Assembly (NCBI GenBank): GCA_017483905.1
Contig: JAFUUG010000007.1
Coordinates: 1-33,484 of the forward strand
Direction: 5' to 3'
DNA length: 33,484 bases
DNA from: Bacillota bacterium
Lineage (GTDB): Bacteria; Bacillota; Clostridia; Lachnospirales; CAG-274
Shown: positions 9,177 to 17,621 of the stretch, one piece after another
Numbering within the stretch: position 1 is the first letter of the stretch
Layout: each line of letters begins with the position of its first letter
The notes under the pieces: generated by a model
The model's database searches: none
Seen by the model: the letters and a program-made list of their open reading frames with translations, nothing else
What the model was told of the DNA's origin: nothing
Position numbers and translations under genes: made by a program

Positions 9177-10061
9177 GTGACCAACGATTTTAAGGCGAGA
9201 AAAAACGGCTATCGTCAGCCGCAGCGTTCTCCCGAAGAATATAAGCAGTTTAAGAAAGAGGAAAAGGAAGCCGTCTATCAGCTTGTAGACAGCGCCGTTG
9301 CCAATGTGGTATCCTCGCCCACCGAGTTTCAGAAGTTTCTCGACACGCAGGCTCGTATGGACAGGTACTCGGCAGCAAACGCCTTGCTTATCTATAAGCA
9401 GTGTCCCGAAGCTACTCAGCTCAAGGACTTTGACGGTTGGCGTGAAGAAAACGTCCGTATCAAGAAAGGCGCAAAGAGCATTTCGATTCTTGAGCCTGTT
9501 GACTACACCAGAGCCGACGGCACACAGGGCATTTCCTATAACGTCAAAAAGGTTTTCGACGTTACACAGACAAACGGCAGACGCAAGCCTGCTCCTACGG
9601 TCAACCGTGATCCGAGAAATCTTGTTACCATTATGATTAACACTTCGCCCGTGAACTGCGAGAGCGCCGAACAGCTTCCCAATCCCGACGCTGTTGCGTA
9701 CTACGATAACAGTAAGGATACCCTTTTCATCAAGAAGGGCGTCGGCGACAGCGTAGCACTCTTTCAGGGCGTTGCCCTGGAACTCGGCTACGCTGAGCTG
9801 TCAAGCAGAAGCGAGAGCTTCAGCCGCAAGGATATGAGCTTTCAGGCGGTATGCATCGGCTATATGCTCTGTAAAAAGTACGGCGTTGACACCAAGAGCT
9901 TTGCCGTTGACCGTGTTCCCGCTGAGTGGAAGGATAAAGAGCCGAAAGATGTTCGTGCGGAGCTTTCCAAAGTCAGAACGGCTATGAGCGATATTCACTC
10001 CCGTATCTCCGACGAGCTTTATCGCCAGCAGCAGGAGCGCACGGCTGACCGTGCAAGATAA
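9177..10061 (+). CDS. ArdC-like ssDNA-binding domain protein
   Basis: A 294-residue protein with an ArdC-type N-terminal single-stranded DNA binding domain at about residues 20-140 (YSAANALLIYKQCPEATQ, FDGWREENVRIKKGAKSI, KKVFDVTQT). ArdC proteins protect entering DNA against host restriction. Full ArdC has a C-terminal zinc metallopeptidase with HExxH. The equivalent region here reads GVALELGYAELSSR with no HExxH, so the peptidase part seems inactive or replaced. The GTG start at 9177 is preceded by AAGAGAGG, six bases after the PcfB stop. Its place among transfer genes supports a role in establishment in the recipient. The DNA-binding domain call is good; antirestriction activity is inferred. 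Confidence 0.75.
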   Translation: MTNDFKARKNGYRQPQRSPEEYKQFKKEEKEAVYQLVDSAVANVVSSPTEFQKFLDTQARMDRYSAANALLIYKQCPEATQLKDFDGWREENVRIKKGAKSISILEPVDYTRADGTQGISYNVKKVFDVTQTNGRRKPAPTVNRDPRNLVTIMINTSPVNCESAEQLPNPDAVAYYDNSKDTLFIKKGVGDSVALFQGVALELGYAELSSRSESFSRKDMSFQAVCIGYMLCKKYGVDTKSFAVDRVPAEWKDKEPKDVRAELSKVRTAMSDIHSRISDELYRQQQERTADRAR

Positions 10062-10078
10062 GGACGGAGGTGTTTGTT

Positions 10079-10276
10079 ATGAAAGAGCCTATGTATCATA
10101 TCGCACTCGATGATAACGAACAGAGCGCCGTCATTCAGTCCCTAAATGATTCCCGAAACGTTCGTATTGCCGAGGGCAAGCCTACGGATATTTACGACGA
10201 CCTTATCCTCAAAATCGGTAACGCCCCTTATCGTAAGGTTAAGGTAATCGAGAGGGACAGAGATAATGCAAGATAG
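10079..10276 (+). CDS. Small conserved-looking ICE protein, unknown function
   Basis: A 65-residue acidic protein. I do not recognise a domain. It contains YHIALDDNEQSAVIQSLND and YDDLILKIGNAP, suggesting a small alpha/beta fold; there is no membrane segment or cysteine motif. GGACGGAGG ends 8 bases before the ATG at 10079, which favours this start over an in-frame GTG at 10070 inside the binding site. Its 3' end overlaps the VirD4 gene by 11 bases. This close linkage suggests a transfer-related role, but nothing in the sequence shows what it does. Confidence 0.7.
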   Translation: MKEPMYHIALDDNEQSAVIQSLNDSRNVRIAEGKPTDIYDDLILKIGNAPYRKVKVIERDRDNAR

Positions 10277-12089
10277 CGACAGAAAGTCAGCTATCATTCT
10301 TTCCGCAATCGGTATCGTTCCCGTAGTGTGGTTATCGCTACTGATTGCCCCGTTTGTAAAAGGCGGCTTAACGGAAATTGTGACGGGACTGATGAAGTCC
10401 TTTGAACACCCGTTCCAAATACAGCTTTGTGAGGACAGCTTAAAAACTGTCCTCTTTTTGCTTGCCGCCTACGCAATGGGCATAGGTATTTACTTTTCCA
10501 CACGCAGGAACTACCGACGCAGAGAAGAACACGGCTCCGCTAAGTGGGGCAACGCAAAAGCCGTTGATAGAAAATACCGTCAATCTCCGCCGTCTGATAA
10601 TAAGCTGATGACGCAGAATGTCCGTATCGGTATCAACGCACAGAAGCACAGGCGCAACCTCAACACGTTGGTCTGCGGTGGATCGGGCGCTGGTAAAACC
10701 CGATTCTACTGTAAGCCAAACCTTATGCAATGCAATACGTCATTTGTCATTCTCGATCCTAAAGGCGAGATACTTCGTGACACAGGCGGATTGCTTGAAG
10801 CAAAGGGATATGAGGTGCGTGTGCTTGACCTGATCTCTATGGAAAAGAGCCATTGCTACAATCCGTTTGTCTATCTCCGTGATGACAACGATATTCAGCG
10901 TTTAGTTACAAACCTGTTTAAGTCCACCACGCCGAAAGGCTCGCAGTCCAATGATCCCTTTTGGGACACGGCTGCTTCAATGCTCCTCCTTGCGTTAGTA
11001 TTCTATTTACACTATGAAGCGCCGGAGGAAGAACAGAACTTCGCTATGGTTATGGAAATGCTAAGAGCCGCAGAAATTGAGGACGAGGACAGCAATGTTC
11101 CCTCGCCCCTCGATAATCTGTTCAATGATTTGGAATTTGAGAATCCCGACCATATCGCACTCAAATACTATCATTCCTATCACTCAGGCTCAGCTAAAAC
11201 ATTAAAGTCAATACAAATTACACTTGCCGCAAGACTTGAAAAGTTTAACCTTGAAAGCCTTGCGGCTTTGACTTCTACGGACGAGCTGGACTTACCCTCT
11301 ATGGGTGAAAAGAAGGTCGCCCTGTTTGCGCTGATACCTGATAACGATTCATCATTCAATTTCTTGGTATCTATCCTATACACACAGCTATTCCAACAGC
11401 TTTTTTATTCTGCCGACCACATACACGGCGGAGCGCTCCCCGTTCCCGTCCATTTCCTGATGGACGAGTTTGCGAATGTTTCGCTCCCCGATGATTTCGA
11501 TAAGATACTCTCGGTTATGCGCTCCCGTGCCGTTTCGGTCAGCATTATTTTACAGAACTTGGCACAGCTCAAGGCGCTGTTTGAAAAGCAATGGGAAAGC
11601 ATCGTCGGTAACTGCGACGAGTTTCTATATCTTGGCGGCAACGAACAGAGTACGCACAAGTATGTGTCTGAGCTGCTTGGTAAAGAAACCATTGATACCA
11701 ATACCTACGGCAAAAGCACAGGTCATAGCGGCAGCTATTCTACCAACTATCAGATAAGCGGCAGAGAGCTGATGACACCTGATGAGGTCAGGTTACTTGA
11801 TAACCAATACGCAATCCTCTTTATACGAGGTGAGCGTCCGATAAAGGACTTCAAGTTTGACATCTTGAAGCACCCTAATGTCAGCTTGACGGCTGACGGT
11901 AAAGCCGATGTTTATAGACACGGCGAAGTCAAAGATGATATTGCCACTATTACTGTTGGCATAGTTGTCGATGAAAAGCAGATTGAAGATATACCCATAT
12001 CTGATACGAGCTTTGAGTTATTGTCCGAGGAGGACTTGCAAATTCAATTTAATCTTATACAGGAGGATAAAAATAATGAGATTATTTAA
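10266..12089 (+). CDS. virD4: Type IV coupling protein VirD4/TraG
   Basis: A 607-residue membrane ATPase that brings the relaxase-DNA complex to the secretion channel. Two N-terminal membrane helices are visible (residues about 7-30 and 60-80). Walker A GGSGAGKT is at residues 138-145 and Walker B FLMDEF with Asp400-Glu401. Conserved VirD4 stretches are present (FVILDPKGEILRDTGG, NPFVYLRDDNDIQRLV, SIILQNLAQLKALFEKQW). The length fits the family. The last 13 codons overlap or abut the pilin gene start region, and AGGAGG for the pilin lies inside this gene. The start overlaps the preceding small gene by 11 bases. No truncation is seen. Confidence 0.95.
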   Translation: MQDSDRKSAIILSAIGIVPVVWLSLLIAPFVKGGLTEIVTGLMKSFEHPFQIQLCEDSLKTVLFLLAAYAMGIGIYFSTRRNYRRREEHGSAKWGNAKAVDRKYRQSPPSDNKLMTQNVRIGINAQKHRRNLNTLVCGGSGAGKTRFYCKPNLMQCNTSFVILDPKGEILRDTGGLLEAKGYEVRVLDLISMEKSHCYNPFVYLRDDNDIQRLVTNLFKSTTPKGSQSNDPFWDTAASMLLLALVFYLHYEAPEEEQNFAMVMEMLRAAEIEDEDSNVPSPLDNLFNDLEFENPDHIALKYYHSYHSGSAKTLKSIQITLAARLEKFNLESLAALTSTDELDLPSMGEKKVALFALIPDNDSSFNFLVSILYTQLFQQLFYSADHIHGGALPVPVHFLMDEFANVSLPDDFDKILSVMRSRAVSVSIILQNLAQLKALFEKQWESIVGNCDEFLYLGGNEQSTHKYVSELLGKETIDTNTYGKSTGHSGSYSTNYQISGRELMTPDEVRLLDNQYAILFIRGERPIKDFKFDILKHPNVSLTADGKADVYRHGEVKDDIATITVGIVVDEKQIEDIPISDTSFELLSEEDLQIQFNLIQEDKNNEII

Positions 12090-12438
12090 CAACCATTCAA
12101 ATACAAACAGACTTCCGATGAAGGGAAAGGTCAAGAGAGGTTTTCGTACCTACTGCGCCGTCGTTATTGCGGTAATGCTCATTGTGAGCTGTTTCACCGT
12201 AACGGCTTTTGCCGCTGACGGCAATGGCGCTTTAACCGCAGTCAATAATCTTTCCACCTTCATCTTCGGTTTAATCCGTGCGATTGGTCTTATTCTGACA
12301 GGCTTCGGAGTTGTGCAGATTGGTCTTTCGCTCAAATCACACGATCCGTCACAGAGAGCTAACGGTTTTCTTACCCTTGCGGGCGGTGTTATCATCACCT
12401 TTGCAAAGGAAATCCTCAACCTCATTATTGGCTCTTAA
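12076..12438 (+). CDS. VirB2-like pilin (Maff2 family)
   Basis: A 120-residue protein with a signal sequence (hydrophobic stretch about 25-45 ending in TAFAADG, a likely signal peptidase site) followed by two hydrophobic helices (about 58-80 and 95-118). This is the layout of a VirB2/TrbC pilin, and the sequence fits the Maff2 family of Firmicutes conjugative elements. I chose the ATG at 12076 because AGGAGG (12061-12066) lies 9 bases upstream; an upstream frame extension would run inside the VirD4 gene. It overlaps VirD4 by 14 bases. A strong hairpin follows the stop codon. Confidence 0.85.
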   Translation: MRLFNNHSNTNRLPMKGKVKRGFRTYCAVVIAVMLIVSCFTVTAFAADGNGALTAVNNLSTFIFGLIRAIGLILTGFGVVQIGLSLKSHDPSQRANGFLTLAGGVIITFAKEILNLIIGS

Positions 12439-12447
12439 ACAGAACGA

Positions 12448-12476
12448 GGGGTATGGCTGTTTCACGGCCATACCCC
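12448..12476 (+). terminator. Intra-operon hairpin after the pilin gene
   Basis: A perfect 10-base stem (GGGGTATGGC at 12448-12457, GCCATACCCC at 12467-12476) with a 9-base loop lies between the pilin and VirB6 genes. It is followed by GAAAAAATT, not a T run, so it is probably not a full terminator. It could stabilise the 3' end of the upstream transcript or partly attenuate transcription. Confidence 0.65.
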
Positions 12477-12499
12477 GAAAAAATTAAGGAGGTGCTTAA

Positions 12500-13336
12500 A
12501 TGTCCGATAATTGGGTTGTAGGTAATCTACAAAACGCACTCGACACTTGGAACGCCAAAGTTACCGAGTTGTGGAATCTGATCCTTACCTCCCCGCAAAA
12601 CTTTAAGGGCGGCGGTATCTGGACGGCAATCACCAATGTCAACACCGCAATGCAGGCTCTCGGCACGGGCTTATTAGTCCTGTTCTTTGTGATAGGCGTA
12701 GTTAAAACGTGCGGCAGCTTTACGGACTTGAAAAAGCCCGAACACGCTGTAAAGCTCTTTGTCCGATTCATCTTGGCAAAGGCGGTCATCACGCAAGGAA
12801 TGGAGTTGATGACAACTTTGTTTGGAATCGTGCAAAGCGGTATCGCTTCAATTATGACAGCCGCAGGCGTTTCATCAGCAACGGACACCGTATTGCCGGA
12901 CGACTTGGTATCCGCTATCGAAAACTGCGGATTTTGGGAGAGTATTCCCTTGTGGGCGGTCACGCTTATCGGCGGACTGTTCATCACCATAATGTCCTTC
13001 ATTATGATTATGAGCGTGTACGGCAGATTCTTCAAGCTCTATATGTACACGGCTATTGCTCCTATTCCGCTTTCGACTTTTGCGGGTGAGCCTACGCAGA
13101 ACGTCGGCAAGAGCTTTCTTAAAAGCTATTGCGCCGTCTGTTTGGAAGGTGCGGTTATCGTATTAGCCTGCATTATTTTCTCACTGTTTGTATCTTCGCC
13201 GCCTGTTGTGGCTGCGGACGCACCGCCTGTCACAATGGTATGGGCGTACATCGGTGAGCTTGTATTCAATATGCTGGTACTCGTCGGCACGGTTAAGATG
13301 TCTGATCGCATTATCCGTGAGATGATGGGACTGTAA
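12500..13336 (+). CDS. VirB6/TrbL-like inner-membrane channel protein
   Basis: A 278-residue polytopic membrane protein. At least five hydrophobic segments are visible (residues about 48-70, 88-115, 150-180, 210-235 and 245-270), with a Gly/Lys-rich N-terminal part and the motif YGRFFKLYMYTAIAPIPLS typical of VirB6/TrbL proteins of Gram-positive conjugation systems. It would form part of the membrane passage for DNA. AAGGAGGT at 12486-12493 places the ATG at 12500. The gene is followed 3 bases later by a small Cys-rich gene and then PrgI and VirB4, the usual order. Confidence 0.87.
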   Translation: MSDNWVVGNLQNALDTWNAKVTELWNLILTSPQNFKGGGIWTAITNVNTAMQALGTGLLVLFFVIGVVKTCGSFTDLKKPEHAVKLFVRFILAKAVITQGMELMTTLFGIVQSGIASIMTAAGVSSATDTVLPDDLVSAIENCGFWESIPLWAVTLIGGLFITIMSFIMIMSVYGRFFKLYMYTAIAPIPLSTFAGEPTQNVGKSFLKSYCAVCLEGAVIVLACIIFSLFVSSPPVVAADAPPVTMVWAYIGELVFNMLVLVGTVKMSDRIIREMMGL

Positions 13337-13339
13337 GCT

Positions 13340-13531
13340 ATGAAGAACAACACAAAGATATATAACAAGTTTGAGGGCTATACCCTTGAAGATTGTAATT
13401 GCAAATACTGCTTATATTTCGGCGGCAGACGCAGAGGTAAAGTGAAATGCCTTGCGGGAGAATGTGTTTGCAAAGAGGAAATTGAAGCTGCCCGCCGGAA
13501 AGAAAGGAGATTTACGCTTAATGGAAGTTAA
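13340..13531 (+). CDS. Small cysteine-rich protein, unknown function
   Basis: A 63-residue protein with six cysteines grouped as CNCKYC and CLAGECVC separated by a basic GGRRRGKVK segment. The spacing suggests a small metal-binding knuckle. Its C-terminus is basic. I do not recognise a named family. It starts 3 bases after the VirB6 stop and overlaps the PrgI gene by 11 bases, so it is very likely translated as part of the secretion operon. It is unlike the neighbouring membrane proteins, and a regulatory or assembly role is possible but not shown. Confidence 0.68.
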   Translation: MKNNTKIYNKFEGYTLEDCNCKYCLYFGGRRRGKVKCLAGECVCKEEIEAARRKERRFTLNGS

Positions 13532-13886
13532 GATTAACAGAGAAATCCGTAACTATACAGAAGCAGTATTCTTTGGTCTGTCACTTAGACAGATCATTTT
13601 TTCTGTCTGTGCGCTTGCGGTTTCGGTTGGCGTGTTTTTCCTGTTGAAGCCTACGCTTGGTACAGAAACCACGTCTTGGATTTGCATTATCGCAGCAGCT
13701 CCGTTTGCAGCGCTGGGCTTTGTCAAATACAACGGAATGACCGCCGAGAAATTCATTGTCGCTTGGGTGAAATCCGAATTTCTTACCCCCAAAAAGCTGA
13801 CATTCAAATCAACGAATACCTACTACGAGCTGATGAAGCCCGTAATTGAGAAAAAGCAAAAGGAGGCTATGAAAGCCAATGATTAA
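13521..13886 (+). CDS. PrgI family (VirB3-like) protein
   Basis: A 121-residue protein with two membrane helices (about 23-43 and 52-70) and a conserved N-terminus (MEVKINREIRNYTEAVFFGL), fitting PrgI, the VirB3-like partner of VirB4 in Gram-positive conjugation. AAAGGAGA (13503-13510) precedes the ATG at 13521 at good spacing; an in-frame ATG 69 bases upstream lies inside the small Cys-rich gene and is less likely. The 3' end overlaps the VirB4 gene by 8 bases, the usual arrangement for this pair. Confidence 0.88.
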   Translation: MEVKINREIRNYTEAVFFGLSLRQIIFSVCALAVSVGVFFLLKPTLGTETTSWICIIAAAPFAALGFVKYNGMTAEKFIVAWVKSEFLTPKKLTFKSTNTYYELMKPVIEKKQKEAMKAND

Positions 13887-16209
13887 AACTTTAAGAGCTA
13901 TCAGTAAGCAGGATAAGGAAAGATTTGTCGTCCCGAAGGGCGTTCAGGACGTTATTCCTGTTACTGCTATTTATAGCGACGGCATCTTCCGTATCGGTAA
14001 AGATAAGTTTACAAAGACTTTCAAATTCACTGATATTAATTATGCTGTCGCTTCCCGTGAGGACAAGGAAGAAATGTTCCTTGAATACTCAGAGTTGCTC
14101 AACAGCTTTGATAGCGGAGCAACCACTAAAATCACCATTAACAACCGCAGACTTAACCGCCTTGACTTTGAGAAGTCTATCCTGATTCCTCTCAAGGGCG
14201 ACTATCTTGACGAGTACCGCAAGGAGTACAACCAAATGCTCCTCGAAAAAGCGACGGGCGCAAATTCTATGGTTCAGGACAAGTACATCACGGTATCCGT
14301 CTGCAAGAAGAATATCGAGGACGCCCGCACTTATTTCAGCCGTGTCGGTAATGATATGATTGCCCATTTGAGTAAGCTCGGCAGTAAGTGTACGGAGCTT
14401 GATGCCGAGGAACGACTGCGTATCTTTCACGACTTCTACCGTGTCGGTGAAGAAAGCAGCTATCACTTTGACATCAAGGAAAACCGTCAGAAAGGTCACA
14501 GCTTTAAGGACTATATCTGTCCCGATTCTATGGAGTTTGAAAAGGACTATTTCAAGATTGGCGACAGATACGGCAGAGTGCTTTTTATGCGTGAGTATGC
14601 GTCCTATATCAAGGACAGTATGATTTCCGAGATTACGGAGCTTAACCGCAATCTGATGTTGTCTATCGACGTTATCCCTGTTCCGACTGATGAAGCCGTG
14701 AGAGAAGCGGAAAGCCGTTTGCTCGGCGTTGAAACCAACATTACGAATTGGCAGCGCAGACAGAACGCCAACAATAACTTCTCCGCAACCGTCCCTTACG
14801 ATATGGAACAGCAGAAAAAGGAAATGAAGGAGTTTCTCGATGACCTGACTACCCGTGACCAGCGTATGATGTTCGCCGTATTGACAATGGTACACACGGC
14901 TGATACAAAGGAACAGCTCGACAACGATACCGAAGCTATCCTGACTACGGCAAGAAAACACCTCTGTCAGTTTGCTACTCTGAAATTTCAGCAGATGGAC
15001 GGTCTGAATACCGCTATGCCTTTCGGAGTACGCAAGATTGACAGCTTCCGTACATTGACTACAGAATCCCTCTCCGTCCTTATGCCATTCCGTGTGCAGG
15101 ACGTATTCCACGAGAACGGAATCTACTACGGTCAGAACGTCATTTCAAAGAATATGATTATCGCTGACCGCAGGCAGCTCCTTAACGGTAACGCTTTCGT
15201 CCTCGGTGTATCCGGCGGCGGTAAATCGTTCTTTGCAAAGGGTGATATTGTAAATATCATTCTCGCAACGGGCGCAGATGTTATTATCGTAGATCCTGAG
15301 CGTGAGTACGGAGCACTTGTCAATGCTCTCGGCGGCGAGGTCATCAATATCTCAGCTACCTCTAAAAACCATATCAACGCTATGGATATGTCCGAGGAGT
15401 ACGGCGACGGCGCTAACCCCGTTATCCTCAAATCCGAGTTTATTATGTCCCTCTGCGAACAGTTTGTACCCCTCGGCGCAAAGGAGAAGTCCATTATTGA
15501 CCGTTGTACCGCCAATGTTTATCGTGGCTATCAGCAGAGAAACTACACAGGCAAAGTGCCGACCTTAAAGGACTTCCGTGAAGAACTGCTCAGACAGGAG
15601 GAGCCGGAAGCACAGAGTATCGCCCTTGCGATTGAGCTGTTTACGGACGGCTCGCTGAACACATTTGCAAAGCAGACAAACGTGGATACTGACAACCGCC
15701 TTATCTGCTACGATATTCTTGACCTCGGCAAGCAGCTTATGTCAATCGGTATGCTTGTCGTAATGGACAGTATTCTCAACCGTATCACGCAGAACAGAGC
15801 GAAGGGTAAGGCAACATTCATCTTTATTGATGAAATCTACCTCCTGTTCCAACACGAGTATTCCGCAAACTTCCTCTTTACCCTTTGGAAACGCGTCAGA
15901 AAGTACGGTGCTTTTGCAACAGGTATCACACAGAATGTCGATGACCTTCTCCAGAGCCACACAGCCCGTACAATGCTCGCAAACTCCGAATTTATCGTAA
16001 TGCTCAATCAGGCTTCCACCGACAGAGAGGAGCTTGCACGTCTGCTTAATATTTCCGATTTACAGCTTTCGTATATCACCAATGTTGACGCAGGACACGG
16101 CTTGATTAAGGTCGGCAGCTCCCTTGTACCGTTCGCAAATAAATTCCCCAAGAACACCAAGCTCTACAAGCTGATGACCACCAAGCCGGGCGAAGGCACG
16201 GCAGCATAA
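13879..16209 (+). CDS. virB4: VirB4/TraE type IV secretion ATPase
   Basis: A 776-residue cytoplasmic ATPase that powers assembly and transfer. Walker A GVSGGGKS is at residues 443-450, and Walker B FIFIDEIYLLF carries Asp651-Glu652. Other VirB4 motifs are present, including DPEREYG and TGITQNVDDLL. The N-terminal 400 residues form the less conserved VirB4 domain that contacts PrgI/VirB3. The length is close to that expected for Gram-positive homologues and no break is seen. The ATG at 13879 overlaps PrgI by 8 bases. AGGAGG at 13861-13866 serves as ribosome binding site. Confidence 0.95.
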   Translation: MIKTLRAISKQDKERFVVPKGVQDVIPVTAIYSDGIFRIGKDKFTKTFKFTDINYAVASREDKEEMFLEYSELLNSFDSGATTKITINNRRLNRLDFEKSILIPLKGDYLDEYRKEYNQMLLEKATGANSMVQDKYITVSVCKKNIEDARTYFSRVGNDMIAHLSKLGSKCTELDAEERLRIFHDFYRVGEESSYHFDIKENRQKGHSFKDYICPDSMEFEKDYFKIGDRYGRVLFMREYASYIKDSMISEITELNRNLMLSIDVIPVPTDEAVREAESRLLGVETNITNWQRRQNANNNFSATVPYDMEQQKKEMKEFLDDLTTRDQRMMFAVLTMVHTADTKEQLDNDTEAILTTARKHLCQFATLKFQQMDGLNTAMPFGVRKIDSFRTLTTESLSVLMPFRVQDVFHENGIYYGQNVISKNMIIADRRQLLNGNAFVLGVSGGGKSFFAKGDIVNIILATGADVIIVDPEREYGALVNALGGEVINISATSKNHINAMDMSEEYGDGANPVILKSEFIMSLCEQFVPLGAKEKSIIDRCTANVYRGYQQRNYTGKVPTLKDFREELLRQEEPEAQSIALAIELFTDGSLNTFAKQTNVDTDNRLICYDILDLGKQLMSIGMLVVMDSILNRITQNRAKGKATFIFIDEIYLLFQHEYSANFLFTLWKRVRKYGAFATGITQNVDDLLQSHTARTMLANSEFIVMLNQASTDREELARLLNISDLQLSYITNVDAGHGLIKVGSSLVPFANKFPKNTKLYKLMTTKPGEGTAA

Positions 16210-16225
16210 AGAAAGGACGACCATT

Positions 16226-17059
16226 ATGAAAAAGAAAATCCTCATTATCGGTCTTGCGGTGCTGATTGCTGTCTGCGGCGTTAGCACCTTTTTCCACATC
16301 AAGAACAAGGTGGAATCCGACAACAACAAGAAGATGTATGAATCCGTAGCCGAAGAAGTTTCGGCTACGGAGGAAAGCGCAACGCCTACACCGACCAAAG
16401 CACCCATCAATCCTTATACGGATAACACAACGGTTAGCGGCGGTAGTGGAAACGGCGGTGTAAGCGGCGGAAGCTCTGAGAGCTATACTACCAATATGAA
16501 TCCCAGCGCTAACCCTGATATGGTAGGTTGGATTAAGATTAACGATACTGTCATTAACTATCCCGTAATGCAGACAAAGAAGATCCCCGACTACTATCTC
16601 AATCACGATTTCTACAAGAATGAATCCGTGTACGGCTGTCCGTATGTTCAGGCGAATTGTGATGTTGACGCTCCCTCAGACAATGTAATCATTTACGCTC
16701 ACCATATGAACGACGGCTCTATGTTTGCGGGGCTTGAGAATTATCGTAGCAAAGATTATTGGTCGTCCCATAAGACAATCAGCTTCGATACGCTGAACAA
16801 GAAAGCGAACTATGATATTCTCGCCGTGTTCGCCGTCCCCGTTGACGAGAGCAATAAGAACACATTTAAGTTTTATGAATTTGTCAACGCTTATGATTCC
16901 GAGCATTACAGCAGCTTTATCAGCAAATGCAAGGCGTTATCTTTCTATGAAACAGGAGTATCGGCAAAGCAAGGCGATAAGCTCCTGACGCTCGCTACCT
17001 GTGAATACACGAACAACAACGGCAGACTTGTTGTCGTAGCAAAACGTACAACAAGATAA
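16226..17059 (+). CDS. Class B sortase
   Basis: A 277-residue membrane-anchored transpeptidase. An N-terminal membrane anchor (residues about 4-26) is followed by a Thr/Pro/Gly/Ser-rich linker (about 45-95) and the sortase domain. The catalytic set is visible: His159 in YAHHMNDGSMF, Cys259 in LATCEYT and Arg267 in NNNGR. The spacing and the DGSMF motif point to class B. Sortases covalently attach or polymerise surface proteins. No protein with a sorting signal is visible in the window, so the substrate is outside it or in the host. It starts 17 bases after VirB4 with GAAAGGA as ribosome binding site. Confidence 0.93.
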   Translation: MKKKILIIGLAVLIAVCGVSTFFHIKNKVESDNNKKMYESVAEEVSATEESATPTPTKAPINPYTDNTTVSGGSGNGGVSGGSSESYTTNMNPSANPDMVGWIKINDTVINYPVMQTKKIPDYYLNHDFYKNESVYGCPYVQANCDVDAPSDNVIIYAHHMNDGSMFAGLENYRSKDYWSSHKTISFDTLNKKANYDILAVFAVPVDESNKNTFKFYEFVNAYDSEHYSSFISKCKALSFYETGVSAKQGDKLLTLATCEYTNNNGRLVVVAKRTTR

Positions 17060-17071
17060 GGCGGTGAGATT

Positions 17072-17440
17072 ATGCTGCCACGAATGAACATACAGCAACG
17101 CCGCCAAGCTAATAAGCTGATAAAGCACTTATGCGCTAACTATCAGGACGGAAACTGCCTGCTACTTGATGACGACGAGCCGTGTGTTTGCGTTCAGAGT
17201 ATTTCCTATTCTCTATGCTGCAACTATTTTCGGGCGGCAGTTTTACCGACAGAGCCATTACTTGAAGCGGGAATTTTAAGTCCTGTCAATATCAAGTATT
17301 GTCAGGATTGCAAAAAGGCGTTTGTGCCTAAGAGCAAGAGAAACAATCAGAAATATTGTGTTGATTGCGCTAAACGTAGGCACAGAAAGATTAACGCTGA
17401 AAGTATGGCAAAAAGGCGTTTGAAAAGTGTACAAAGTTAG
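17072..17440 (+). CDS. Cysteine-rich VLP domain protein
   Basis: A 122-residue basic protein. The first half matches the Cys_rich_VLP domain found in ICEs (LIKHLCANYQDGNCLLLDD, CVCVQSISYSLCCNYFRAAVLP). The second half carries a zinc-ribbon-like pair, CQDC (x13-15) CVDC, followed by a Lys/Arg-rich tail, so binding to nucleic acid is plausible. There is no signal peptide. It lies 12 bases after the sortase gene with GGCGGTGAG before its ATG. It is the last gene of the transcription unit, because a strong terminator follows. The family assignment is good; the function is not known. Confidence 0.8.
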   Translation: MLPRMNIQQRRQANKLIKHLCANYQDGNCLLLDDDEPCVCVQSISYSLCCNYFRAAVLPTEPLLEAGILSPVNIKYCQDCKKAFVPKSKRNNQKYCVDCAKRRHRKINAESMAKRRLKSVQS

Positions 17441-17486
17441 CTTGAAAAAGTCAGTATTTATGCGGCTTTTCAAGTGCAGTAATTGA

Positions 17487-17522
17487 GGGGTGAAGGTAGT
17501 TTTACCTTTACCCCTGATTTTT
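17487..17522 (+). terminator. Rho-independent terminator of the transfer operon
   Basis: A 12-base stem, GGGGTGAAGGTA (17487-17498) with TACCTTTACCCC (17503-17514) and one G-T pair, loop GTTT, is followed by TGATTTTTC. A weaker inverted repeat, CTTGAAAA / TTTTCAAG (17441-17472), lies between it and the preceding stop codon. Together they should end transcription of the VirD4-to-Cys_rich_VLP run. Confidence 0.82.
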
Positions 17523-17554
17523 CAATATTAGCCCGTTACAGGCATTTTAAATGA

Positions 17555-17583
17555 TAGACAAATATAAACTGATATGGTATAAT
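17555..17583 (+). promoter_or_regulatory. Promoter of the autonomous gene at 17622
   Basis: TAGACA (17555-17560) and TATAAT (17578-17583) are separated by 17 bases. The flanks (TGATAGACAAA at the -35 and C.TAG.AG after the -10) match two other promoters in the window at 32692-32720 and 33267-33295, which precede probable chromosomal GNAT genes. Confidence 0.75.
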
Positions 17584-17621
17584 CGTAGTAGAATAAATCG
17601 TGATTTATTGAGGGGATTCAA

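Noticed and set aside
10070-10078. GTG start for the small gene before VirD4
   Set aside because: The GTG lies within the GGAGG binding site; the ATG at 10079 has correct spacing.
14089-15111. Long minus-strand frame opposite VirB4
   Set aside because: It is a shadow of the VirB4 coding frame; the plus strand shows complete ATPase motifs.
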